Shown here piece after piece: positions 1 to 8,275 of a DNA stretch of 64,000 nucleotides. The stretch's first letter is position 1; each line of letters starts with the position of its first letter. A program made the translations under genes and the position numbers. The notes under the pieces are model-generated. The model was not told where the DNA came from. It did no database searches and saw only the letters and a list, made by a program, of their open reading frames with translations. Source of the DNA: JAAYAY01 sp964563135 (GTDB lineage: Bacteria > Planctomycetota > Planctomycetia > Pirellulales > Thermoguttaceae); contig CAZLWV010000016.1 of assembly GCA_964563135.1 (NCBI GenBank), positions 1-64,000 on the forward strand. Direction: 5' to 3'.

Positions 1-204
1 CCGCCACCCACCTTGTGTGGGTGGAAGCGACGATTGATGGCTAATCTATCCGGCCACTCCCTTCTGACCCGCCCGGTAGACCGCAGGCGTTGCGGCCACT
101 GGGGCGGCAAACTAGAATCGTCGTTTGAGCCGGGGAATTGCGGGGCGGCAAGCCTCGTCTACGGCTTGTCTCCGGCACGCGACACGGGTGGAAATCACGA
201 GGAA

Positions 205-867
205 ATGACTATGATTGTCAAGCCGCTCGGCAGCCTGACGAAGACTCTGTCATTTCTTCTGGGCGTGAATCTGGTGCTCACCGTCATGGCGGTTGGCGTG
301 GGAGCCTACAACTACTACTGCTACTCCGCACTGCCGCAGCAGGTCGATCCCAACGAAAGCCTGCTTCCTTCCGACCTGATGATGGCGGTGACAGGTCTCG
401 GCCAGATGCTTCTGGCCATCCTCCTCGGCATCACCTTTCTCCTGTGGATCTACCGGATCAACAAGAATCTGCACGCCCTCTCGGGACAACCAATGGTCTA
501 CACGCCCGGATGGTCGGTTGGCTGGTTCTTTGTGCCGATCGCCAATCTCTTCAAACCTTATCAGGTCGTCAAAGAGATCTGGGACATCAGCCACGACTAC
601 GATCCGGCGTCACCTGCCCTGATCAATATGTGGTGGCTCTTGTGGATCGTGTCGACCTTCACCGGACGGCTCGCTTTGAAACTGGTACTTCGAGCCGACA
701 CGGCCGACGATTACCTGACATCCACCCTGGTCTATATCGTCTCCGACGGCATCGACGTTCTCCTCAATGCGGTCGCCCTCCTGCTTGTGATGTTCACGGG
801 AAAGGCCTATTTCGAGAGCTTTGATGAGCAGGAGCCCATTTTCAGCGAGGATCCCGCCGAGTTCTGA
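205..867 (+). CDS. DUF4328 domain membrane protein
   Basis: A 220-aa integral membrane protein. Hydrophobic helices lie near residues 13-33, 65-85, 140-155 and 180-200. The stretch 'GWFFVPIANLFKPYQVVKEIW' in the middle is the hallmark of DUF4328 proteins, whose function is unknown. The ATG at 205 is preferred because it follows a purine-rich 'cgaggaa' and directly precedes the first hydrophobic segment. The reading frame stays open upstream, but the upstream residues look random. It stands alone, followed by a repeat-rich gap. Confidence 0.7.
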   Translation: MTMIVKPLGSLTKTLSFLLGVNLVLTVMAVGVGAYNYYCYSALPQQVDPNESLLPSDLMMAVTGLGQMLLAILLGITFLLWIYRINKNLHALSGQPMVYTPGWSVGWFFVPIANLFKPYQVVKEIWDISHDYDPASPALINMWWLLWIVSTFTGRLALKLVLRADTADDYLTSTLVYIVSDGIDVLLNAVALLLVMFTGKAYFESFDEQEPIFSEDPAEF

Positions 868-965
868 ACAGGCCGTACATGGCTTCCGGAGAATGCCGCC
901 ACCAGCCTCGTTCGGTTGGTCCCGGCACTGGTGCTCTACCACAGCATGATCTTTCTGGAGGAAAG

Positions 966-1036
966 GCGTCCACTCCTGCGACAATCGCCGAGTTGTTCCG
1001 CAGTCTCGATCCCAATTTCAACTGAGACAAAGCACC
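966..1036 (+). repeat. Dispersed repeat, copy 1 (partial)
   Basis: About 70 bp matching the right part of the copy at 1143-1246: 'gcgacaatcgcc', 'gttgttccgcagtctcgat' and 'tgagacaaagca' occur in the same order. The left part (the 'ctgtcacagct' end) is missing. It lies in direct orientation about 110 bp upstream of copy 2. Confidence 0.75.
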
Positions 1037-1142
1037 AGACCGCATCGTCTGCCCGCCGTTCCCGATGGCAATCCGTGGTATGCTGAGAACGGGTACGTTC
1101 TCCATGTCTTGCGCGTTATATTGTCCGGAAGAAAGAGCCCGG

Positions 1143-1246
1143 AGCTCTGTCACAGCTTGATTTTGGGGTCGATGGCGTAGAATCACGCGACAATCGCTGA
1201 GTTGTTCCGCAGTCTCGATCCCAATTCTTGCTGAGACAAAGCAGTA
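1143..1246 (+). repeat. Dispersed repeat, copy 2 (full length)
   Basis: About 104 bp running from 'ctctgtcacagcttg' through 'ggcgtagaatcacgcgacaa' and 'cgcagtctcgatcccaa' to 'tgagacaaagcagta'. Similar sequence recurs at 966-1036, at 26917-27022 and, inverted, at 52264-52350, always between genes. I see no terminal inverted repeats, target duplications or transposase, so its class is unknown. Confidence 0.8.
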
Positions 1247-1294
1247 GTCAGACGTATTGGGGTGCGCAGAACAACACCAAGGTGGGAGAAAGCC

Positions 1295-3334
1295 ATGTCC
1301 ATGTCGTTTCGAATCGGCCCGTCGCAGCCCGTGTGGTTCAGTCTGCTTGCGCTCGTCCTGTCCTTCCCCCTCGCTCCCCCCAGGCCGGCCCTGGGCCAGG
1401 GGCAAGTGATCCCCCTTCAATATCTCACGGAATTGCCCCTCCGCGACGACCGAACTCCTTACTCCCCCCCGCAGATGCGGCCCGCCAAGCCGCTCGAGAT
1501 TCCTCCAGGGTTGCGGATCGAGGAGCCCTACGCCTGGAACCGACCTAACCGGTACACCCCCCCGGACGCCAAGACCTTCTTTCCCGACGATGCCGAGGGG
1601 GATAAGCAACTCGACGATCTTTTTGGCGGCCAATTGGGGGGCAGCCACAAGCCCGACGACATCTTCGCGGTCGTCCGTCGCGGGCTGCGCACCACGAAGC
1701 GGCATCCGACGCTGATCCTGGCCGAGATCGGCAAGGGATTCGTCTGGGGAGTGAAGGATCAGGATCCGCGAGCGATCGAACTGCTCTACCACGCCTCCGA
1801 TTTCTCCGGCGAGCGGGGCCACTACGCCCTCTACCACGGCCTGACCGTCGTCAAGCAGCCGAGCGACAACCTGCTGCGAACCCTCATGGAACGCTTTGCG
1901 ACCTACGACAGCGAAATCCAGGGACGGATCCTGTGGGGACTCAAGCAGTACACCGAGCGCGACCACACGGCAGCCGCCTTGAAACGCCTCCTCGACAAGC
2001 CCGACGGCCTTGCTGATTCCGGCATTGTCGCCGCGCTGGATCTCTATCGCCAGTTCCTGGGCGAGCCCTACCCGGACCTCACCCGTTTCCAGAACGCTGG
2101 ATGGTTCGCCGTGGGGTTTGAGTCGGAAGGGCTGGAAACGCCCGAGCAGCTTCGTGCCCGACTCGTCGAGTGGGCCGGAGATGAAAAGTCGGTAGCCGAA
2201 CTGGTCGTGCGGATCGACGACGGCAAACCGGTCGGCGTGGGATTGATCCGCGGCATCGGTGCTCGCGATCGGATCGCCAAGGCGATCGAGGCCTCCGGCA
2301 TGTCGAAACTCGTGTTCTCCGAAACATTCGCACCGACCGTGCTCGAGCGCCGCCAGCTCCGCGAGTTTGCCCCCTTCCTGCCCGAGGGGTTACCCAAGTT
2401 CGCCAAGCCGGTCTACGCCGCGCCGCCGGCCGGGGAGAAGTTCGCCTGGAACGCGAGCGATGGCTACGTGCCGCCCGATTTTCTCGGCTACTTCCCCGAC
2501 GACCCCGAGGCGGGCGCCGCACTCGACCAGATGTACAAGGACGAGGGCCGCCAGACGCAGGACTTCACCGCCCGGGAAATTCTGGAGGCGATCCGCCGGG
2601 GGCTGCGGCACAGCAAGTTGTCGAAGCAGGCCTTGCTGAGCTGGGCCGCCTCGGTCAGCGGCTGGCCTGCCGACCCCATGGCCCGCGAAATCGCCTACCA
2701 CGCGGCCGACCCCAAGGCCGACCAGGAAACCCGCTACAACGCCATCTACTTCGGCCTTCGCGGCTGGTGGGACAAAAGCCCCAATGTCCTCCGCCTGTTC
2801 GCCGAACTGCTGGTGACGGAACCCAACGACCGGAACCTGGGCAGCAACCTCCGCGGCGACATTTTCTGGTCATTCCGAAACAAGGAGGAGGAAAAACAGT
2901 ACGTTGCCAAACACCTTGCCGGCGTCCTGGAGCACCATGCCGATTATCCGCCGGAGCGGCTTGCCCTTCTGACCGAAACCTACCGCGCACTGACCGGCCA
3001 GCGACCGCCCACCTACGACCAGTACAGTTCCCGCGGACGTTTTGTCGTCCTCTTCCGCTACGGACTGGCCAACACGGCTGAAAAACTCCGTACCGCCGCC
3101 CAGACCCGTCTTGCCGCCGATCCCCGCTGGCTTCACATGGTGGTCTGGGAAGACCAGAACCAGCCGCAGGCCCTGGCCATCATGCAGGGCATGGCGGGAA
3201 TGCAGTGGGCCCTCTCCGTTCTCCAGGCCGATGGATTCGACATCGACGCCGCCCTCCCCATCGCCGATCTCCCGGCCGAGTTCATCGAAAAACTCGGCCT
3301 TGGGGAATATCGCAAAGACGCCGGCGAGAAATAG
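1295..3334 (+). CDS. Secreted protein with an internally duplicated domain, function unknown
   Basis: A 679-aa protein that begins with a Sec-type signal peptide: a hydrophobic core near residues 14-30, then a small-residue cleavage region 'PALGQG'. Two halves resemble each other. Residues ~75-215 and ~380-520 share aromatic 'YAWN/FAWN', 'PPD...FPDD', a 'RRGLR' helix, 'YHAxD...YxxxYxGL' and 'GxIxWxxxxxxE' in the same order. I recognise no enzyme motif. It is probably exported to the periplasm or cell surface. The ATG at 1295 is chosen over 1262 because 'gtgggaga' precedes it and it starts the signal peptide. Confidence 0.6.
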   Translation: MSMSFRIGPSQPVWFSLLALVLSFPLAPPRPALGQGQVIPLQYLTELPLRDDRTPYSPPQMRPAKPLEIPPGLRIEEPYAWNRPNRYTPPDAKTFFPDDAEGDKQLDDLFGGQLGGSHKPDDIFAVVRRGLRTTKRHPTLILAEIGKGFVWGVKDQDPRAIELLYHASDFSGERGHYALYHGLTVVKQPSDNLLRTLMERFATYDSEIQGRILWGLKQYTERDHTAAALKRLLDKPDGLADSGIVAALDLYRQFLGEPYPDLTRFQNAGWFAVGFESEGLETPEQLRARLVEWAGDEKSVAELVVRIDDGKPVGVGLIRGIGARDRIAKAIEASGMSKLVFSETFAPTVLERRQLREFAPFLPEGLPKFAKPVYAAPPAGEKFAWNASDGYVPPDFLGYFPDDPEAGAALDQMYKDEGRQTQDFTAREILEAIRRGLRHSKLSKQALLSWAASVSGWPADPMAREIAYHAADPKADQETRYNAIYFGLRGWWDKSPNVLRLFAELLVTEPNDRNLGSNLRGDIFWSFRNKEEEKQYVAKHLAGVLEHHADYPPERLALLTETYRALTGQRPPTYDQYSSRGRFVVLFRYGLANTAEKLRTAAQTRLAADPRWLHMVVWEDQNQPQALAIMQGMAGMQWALSVLQADGFDIDAALPIADLPAEFIEKLGLGEYRKDAGEK

Positions 3335-3514
3335 GACCCACGGAATCACCAGCAAACAACGGTTAGATTGTTTGCGCCGATAAGCCGGGGCCACCACAGC
3401 GTGTTTGCGCCAATACAAATATCCAATTCTCCCAAAGGCCTTGCAGGCTGCAACGGCAAGGGAGCCGGCGCGCGCTCATGGCCGATATTGCGTGAAGGGC
3501 GGGCCAGCCGAACG
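3335..3514. other. Short gap between convergent genes
   Basis: About 180 bp between the ends of two convergent genes. It contains no supported gene and no clear intrinsic terminator. Confidence 0.4.
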
Positions 3515-3976
3515 TCAGCGGCGTCCGCGGCGTTTGGGCGATTCGAAACGGAATTCGGCTGAGTCCGTGCCATCGGGAGAGATTTCGAATTCCAGGGTGC
3601 CATCGCGGCTACGGATCGGAAACGGATATTTCTTCTTGTTGGAGTGGGTAATGCGAACGACGTGTGTGCCCACAACAGCGCCCTTCCGCTGTGGCTTGAC
3701 CAACTGCATTTCGAAGCGACCGCTGTTGTCGGTAATCGCATAGGATCCCGGCCCGGGTGCAATATCCTGGCTGCCGGTTGCCTTGGGCTGGAACTTGACA
3801 CGCGCTTCCGGCACGGGTACTCCGTCCAGGATCACTTGTCCCGACACGGGAGCCACTTCGTAATCTCCCCTGCTTCCGCAGCCGGAAACAACGGCCGTAG
3901 AGAGGAGGGACGAGATGAGTAACCAAGTTCCTCGTGGGCAAAGACATGCTGCACTTGTCGAACTAGAACGGCGCAA
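3515..3976 (-). CDS. Small lipoprotein with transthyretin-like (carboxypeptidase regulatory) domain
   Basis: A 153-aa protein with a lipoprotein signal (hydrophobic stretch, then 'TAVVSGC') and a beta-sandwich-like body starting 'VSGQVILDGVPV'. Such proteins commonly follow DUF1559 genes in planctomycetes; their role is unknown, presumably structural or surface-exposed. The start codon is TTG at 3976, preceded by a strong 'aggagg' five bases upstream. That ribosome site overlaps the stop codon of the DUF1559 gene, so the two are translationally linked. The C-terminus is basic ('SPKRRGRR'). Confidence 0.75.
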   Translation of the reverse strand: MRRSSSTSAACLCPRGTWLLISSLLSTAVVSGCGSRGDYEVAPVSGQVILDGVPVPEARVKFQPKATGSQDIAPGPGSYAITDNSGRFEMQLVKPQRKGAVVGTHVVRITHSNKKKYPFPIRSRDGTLEFEISPDGTDSAEFRFESPKRRGRR

Positions 3977-3985
3977 CTCTGCCTC

Positions 3986-4942
3986 CTATGGCAACGCAGC
4001 GGGCTTGCCTTCGGCGATCGAACACAGTTGACAGAAGAGTTCCATGTCGACATTCCGGCTCAGCAGGTGAACCGAACCGTCGCACGCGGCAAAATTGAGC
4101 CCACCGGAATGAAAACTCCCCCACCCTCGTTTGCACTCATTGTCATTAACGGGATCAACCGCGACACACTCGTCGTTGTCGACAAGAAGCGTTCGACTTT
4201 CCGGAACAGCCGTTCCCATATTGTAGTAGACGGCTGTGGCCGCCCACATCGTTCCTCGATCCAACTGATCGGGCTTGATATGGCGTTCGCCGAAAGCAAG
4301 TGTGCTGGAACTCCCATCATTGAGGGATGAGAGTCGCTCGCACGTCAAACCACCCGTACCGACGTGATGCAGAACACCTCGCCAGCCCGCTGGCAAAGGA
4401 TTCATACCATTTGGCCACTCCACTTGTTTGCAGTCCCACCAGTTAGGGTGGCCGTCAGACCGCCCGGCCACGCAGCGATAGGACCCTCTCGCATACGTGC
4501 AGTTCTCGTCGTGCGGTGTTCCCCATGCCGGCAGGACCAACCTGTCAGTCGCCAGGTCCGATGGACAGAGATAGATGCTGACAAAAGTCTCGCGAGTGGT
4601 CTTGTTTTCCGGCGCCTCATTAGCCTTGGACTGATTGTAGGTCTCATAGACGGCGTTCTGTTCCAGGTAGGGAAGCAGGCAGATCGCCCAATTCGTGAGA
4701 CTGGGCGGACGATCAACCGCCGTGCCCAATGTAATCCCCCCCGGAGGAAACATCTTGTGCGTATCATGGTAGTTGTGGAGCGCCAAGGCAATCTGTTTGA
4801 GACTGCTGCTGCACTGGATACGTCGAGCGGTCTCTCTCGCAGCCTGCACGGCAGGAAGCAGGAGGGCGATGAGAATCCCTATCACGGCAATCACAACCAG
4901 CACTTCCACGAGCGTAAACCCTTGCCTCGGCAACCGTTGCAT
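3986..4942 (-). CDS. DUF1559 protein with prepilin-type N-terminus
   Basis: A 318-aa protein. Its N-terminus is a type IV pilin-like/type II pseudopilin signal, 'GFTLVEVLVVIAVIGILIA', followed by 'LLPAVQAARE'. A class III prepilin peptidase would cut before the Phe, leaving an anchor helix. The body is DUF1559 and ends with the family's closing motif 'FHSGGLNFAACDGSVHLLS'. Planctomycetes carry many paralogs; function is unproven. The ATG at 4942 has 'gaagggaagg' about eight bases upstream, so I prefer it over the upstream in-frame ATG at 5005. It is the first gene of a two-gene unit with the lipoprotein. Confidence 0.9.
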   Translation of the reverse strand: MQRLPRQGFTLVEVLVVIAVIGILIALLLPAVQAARETARRIQCSSSLKQIALALHNYHDTHKMFPPGGITLGTAVDRPPSLTNWAICLLPYLEQNAVYETYNQSKANEAPENKTTRETFVSIYLCPSDLATDRLVLPAWGTPHDENCTYARGSYRCVAGRSDGHPNWWDCKQVEWPNGMNPLPAGWRGVLHHVGTGGLTCERLSSLNDGSSSTLAFGERHIKPDQLDRGTMWAATAVYYNMGTAVPESRTLLVDNDECVAVDPVNDNECKRGWGSFHSGGLNFAACDGSVHLLSRNVDMELFCQLCSIAEGKPAALP

Positions 4943-5203
4943 CGCAACACCTTCCCTTCGGCTAGTGATGGTTGACATGACAGTGGCAGTTCGTATCGAC
5001 GACATCCAACATGGGTTATTTCACTACATATTGTTAAGGATGACAATAACCTGATAGCGGGGGCGCTTGGGCGAGTTTCCTCTTCGCCCACATCCGTTCT
5101 TCCAGAACAGCGTCATCGGCACTCGTGCCACAGCCCATTCGTGATGCGCCCCACACGACAGATTTGCCCCTGCACGATTTCCTATTCGGTCTCTGCGTCT
5201 CCC

Positions 5204-6247
5204 TTACCCTGAAGGGAGTCTCTCGTCTTGAAGCAGCCCGCGGCGAACCAACTCGTCGAGGAATGCATTGGTGAACTTGGGCGAATCCCGATGGTCGAGG
5301 TGGGACATGTCGGGGCATTCAAATCGCCGAAGTGATGGCACATCTGCGTAATGAATCGTCTCGGCTGATGTCACCGGACCGATCTGGTCCCAGTAAACCG
5401 ATTTGGGCCAACGGTTTTCGTCAATCGCAACGCGTTCACCCGAGGTGGGGAAACGAACGAACACCACCTTGCCCCCACGCGCCTCAATTTTGCGAACGAA
5501 AGACCGCAAGATCAGCAGGTCTGCTCGGAAGCGATCCGGGCGGTACCGCGGCCCGGTCCCCGAAGACCGAATACTCTCCGCGAGCTCGCTCGCGCGCAGT
5601 TCGGCAATGTCCACGCGAGAGAAATCGATGGACCGTGAACGATCGAAGTGGAATGTGTGCCGTGGCGGCGAAGGAAGACGTCCGGTTTTCAGCAGGCCAA
5701 CCACAACGGATCGCAGATTGACAGCCGGATGAATGGCGACGAGCCTGGCTTGAATCCAGCAAGCCAGCAGCCGATTGCACCGGGAATTCAGAGTTGAATA
5801 GTGATGATAGTGGTCTACATATTCCTGTTGGGCGGACCAGTTCTGTTTTCGCAGCCATCCGGACATGGCCGAACAGATGACCAGTCCGCAAATGCGGTCG
5901 TCTTCCGCAACGTCGCGGAGAGCGGCCACGGGCGGTGCCCCCGGAACGGCTAGTTGCGTAAGCCTGTAATCGGGGAAACGGACATGAAATGTAGGTGTGT
6001 GAAAGTCGGTCTGAATGCGCGAGGCGCCGATCAGTATAACAGAACGCTTCCCCCCTACGTGCGCCATGCCTCGCCAATACGACCAGAATTCGGGATCGTC
6101 GACAATGGAAGGCCGAACCCCCCTGGCACGCCAAAAGGCCTCGCTGCTGCCCAGAGCGACGACGGCAAGCACGGCAGCCAATAGCCATGTCAATGTCCAA
6201 GGCCCTGCCGGAATGGGATCACTAGAACTGAAAGTAGATGAAGGCAC
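5204..6247 (-). CDS. AlgJ/DltD-like SGNH-fold protein, partner of the MBOAT acyltransferase
   Basis: A 347-aa protein with one N-terminal membrane helix (residues ~17-36) and an extracytoplasmic domain. 'SVILIGASRIQTDF' resembles the nucleophile block of SGNH hydrolases (GxSR/GDS-like). 'ECPDMSHLDHRDS' near the C-terminus is a plausible DxxH block. Proteins of this kind work beside MBOAT enzymes such as AlgI or DltB to O-acylate exported glycans. The start is GTG at 6247 with 'gggagaagacc' upstream; it overlaps the MBOAT gene by 26 bp. It is the last gene of the six-gene glycan operon. Catalytic residues are inferred, not proven. Confidence 0.6.
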   Translation of the reverse strand: MPSSTFSSSDPIPAGPWTLTWLLAAVLAVVALGSSEAFWRARGVRPSIVDDPEFWSYWRGMAHVGGKRSVILIGASRIQTDFHTPTFHVRFPDYRLTQLAVPGAPPVAALRDVAEDDRICGLVICSAMSGWLRKQNWSAQQEYVDHYHHYSTLNSRCNRLLACWIQARLVAIHPAVNLRSVVVGLLKTGRLPSPPRHTFHFDRSRSIDFSRVDIAELRASELAESIRSSGTGPRYRPDRFRADLLILRSFVRKIEARGGKVVFVRFPTSGERVAIDENRWPKSVYWDQIGPVTSAETIHYADVPSLRRFECPDMSHLDHRDSPKFTNAFLDELVRRGLLQDERLPSG

Positions 6248-7646
6248 GGTCTTCTCCCGGCATGGCTGCGATGCAGAAAAGCATGGAACTCAACGCGACC
6301 GAACGAAGCCACCAGGGTGTGCGATCCAGGAGGATCGCAATCGACGAATCGCGCAGCAACTGATGAGTCAACAGCAGAACGCCAACGACGGACAGGGCAA
6401 TGTAAGCTTCATAGTCAATGCCGGCGAAAGCTGATCGCGCAGTACGTTGGCCGAACATCGCTCCCAACATCAACCAGGCTTGCGAGAAAGAATGAGAACG
6501 AAAGAACGTCCAACTCACACACACCATGAAGAACGTACCCAAACGTATTGCCGCTTGTCCGGTTTCTGTTGTCCAGAATCGGTTTGTTCCTGCTCGTCGG
6601 CTGACGAAACGCTCCCCAACAAGAAGTGCCCCGTGAAGAGCACCCCACATCACAAAAGTCCAGGCTGCACCATGCCATAGACCTCCCAGAAGCATCGTCA
6701 CCATGAGATTCAAGACCGTACGCACTGGACCGCCCCGGTTTCCTCCCAGCGGAATATAGAGGTAGTCGCGAAGCCACGTCGAAAGCGAGATATGCCATCG
6801 ATGCCAGAAGTCGGAAAACCCCGCCGCTGCGTAAGGAGAACGAAAGTTGTCCGGAAGAGTGAATCCAAGACACATCGCGGCACCCACGGCGCACGAGGAA
6901 TACCCGGCAAAATCGCAGAAGATCTGGCCCGAGAAGGCCAGGGTCGCGCACCATGCGGAAAAGCAGGTGACTGGCCTGCTGATGTCATACACGCCTTCCA
7001 CAACAGGCGCGAGGATCCCGTCTGCCAGAACGATCTTCTGAAACAACCCGATGACCATGAGACCAAGCCCCCAACCGAGTTCATCCCGGGTGGCAGTATG
7101 GTATTCCCTGCATTGGGGCAGGAATTCCTCGGCCCGAACAATTGGACCGGCAACAAGCTGCGGAAAGAAAGTGACGTATAGGGCATAGTCAAGAAACGAC
7201 GGCCAGGGTTTCAGTTTGCCTCGATAAATATCTAGAGTGTAAGAGAGGGTTTGGAACGTATAGAAAGAGATCCCAACCGGCAAGACGATATTGGGTCTGG
7301 CCGGTTCAAAAGCAATTCCGACCCAAGATAGAAGAACCACCAGGTTGTCGAGAACGAAGTTGCCGTACTTGAAGAAGCCCAGCAAACCCAAGTTCGCCAA
7401 CAGCGTCACAAGAAGCAGGCTCCGACGCGTGCCGGCACGCTTGGCGATGCCGAGGTACTTTCCCGCAAACCAGTCAATGAGCGTTGAAATCCACAGGAGA
7501 ACTACAAAGGGAGGATTCCAGGCGGCATAAAAGAGATAACTTGCCCAGAGCAGGTTGATTTTCTTCACACGCCATGGCAGCGACATCCGGTGCATAGCCA
7601 GTACGCACGCAAAGAAGATCAGAAATGTGAATGAGTTGAATGTCAT
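6222..7646 (-). CDS. MBOAT family membrane O-acyltransferase (AlgI-like)
   Basis: A 474-aa polytopic protein of the membrane-bound O-acyltransferase family. The AlgI/DltB signature is clear: 'FSDFWHRWHISLSTWLRDYL' then 'YIPLGGNRGG', and the invariant histidine in 'GGLWHGAAWTFVMWG'. It should move an acyl group, probably acetyl, across the membrane onto a polysaccharide or glycolipid with the SGNH protein downstream. The start is ATG at 7646, overlapping the stop of the LAB_N gene in an ATGA. An in-frame extension to 7955 lies inside that gene and is rejected. Confidence 0.9.
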   Translation of the reverse strand: MTFNSFTFLIFFACVLAMHRMSLPWRVKKINLLWASYLFYAAWNPPFVVLLWISTLIDWFAGKYLGIAKRAGTRRSLLLVTLLANLGLLGFFKYGNFVLDNLVVLLSWVGIAFEPARPNIVLPVGISFYTFQTLSYTLDIYRGKLKPWPSFLDYALYVTFFPQLVAGPIVRAEEFLPQCREYHTATRDELGWGLGLMVIGLFQKIVLADGILAPVVEGVYDISRPVTCFSAWCATLAFSGQIFCDFAGYSSCAVGAAMCLGFTLPDNFRSPYAAAGFSDFWHRWHISLSTWLRDYLYIPLGGNRGGPVRTVLNLMVTMLLGGLWHGAAWTFVMWGALHGALLVGERFVSRRAGTNRFWTTETGQAAIRLGTFFMVCVSWTFFRSHSFSQAWLMLGAMFGQRTARSAFAGIDYEAYIALSVVGVLLLTHQLLRDSSIAILLDRTPWWLRSVALSSMLFCIAAMPGEDRAFIYFQF

Positions 7647-8275
7647 ATGTGGTTCGGCACAGGGCCCTTGCCAATCCTGGAGAAGTACAAATTGCGCCCA
7701 TAGATCAGGCAATTCAGGCCTTGGCTGACAATGATCGGCAGTGCCATGATGGAAACGGCGTAGACGCCCGTAGTGATGGCGCCGGCAATCGACATCCACC
7801 AGAAGGCCTCCGGAATAACAACTGACTTGCTCTTCTCCGAGGCCAGCCATTGGAGGATGAAGCGAAGACCGAAGAGCCCTTGCCCGACAAATCCAAGGGC
7901 CAGAAGAAAGTACGACGCCGCATGCATGACAACCGAGCGACCGCAGTACGGACACGGCTCTCGGTTCAGCAAAGCCTGTCCCCAGCCAGATCTCTTATCA
8001 GACCGTACTCGCGGTGCTGGATGGCCCTCGCGATAGAGAACGTAACTGGGAACAGGGGCCCCTGCCGCAACCCACGATGCCGATGCCTGCGTACCGGCGT
8101 TCTCAGAGAAGTCGACATGGTTCACCTCACCGGATCCGATCCCCCCCACCTGGATAACATACCGGATTTCTCCGGCAACGGCCATCCTGTCCAAGGACGT
8201 AACCGCAATCGGCACGACGAAGCAGCCAACAAACGTAGCGAGTACCTTTCGGGTGATTCTTGCCATAGGGTTCAT
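7643..8275 (-). CDS. LAB_N (lipid-A-disaccharide synthase N-terminal) domain membrane protein with a periplasmic-type N-terminal extension
   Basis: A 210-aa protein. Residues ~118-205 form a LAB_N domain: 'GFVGQGLFGLRFILQWLASE' followed by 'KSKSVVIPEAFWWMSIAG' and a third helix. Stand-alone LAB_N proteins are small membrane proteins found beside glycosyltransferases that use polyprenyl-phosphate sugars. The first ~100 residues are an unusual extension: a signal-like helix, then a polar region and a 'CPYCG' pair that could bind metal or form a disulfide. It overlaps both neighbours by ATGA junctions. Confidence 0.75.
   Translation of the reverse strand: MNPMARITRKVLATFVGCFVVPIAVTSLDRMAVAGEIRYVIQVGGIGSGEVNHVDFSENAGTQASASWVAAGAPVPSYVLYREGHPAPRVRSDKRSGWGQALLNREPCPYCGRSVVMHAASYFLLALGFVGQGLFGLRFILQWLASEKSKSVVIPEAFWWMSIAGAITTGVYAVSIMALPIIVSQGLNCLIYGRNLYFSRIGKGPVPNHI

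Noticed and set aside
842..1966. A 374-codon minus-strand frame spanning the repeats and the start of the secreted protein gene.
   Set aside because: It overlaps a better-supported plus-strand gene and two non-coding repeat copies. The shared 'GIETA' peptide in several frames only reflects the DNA repeat.
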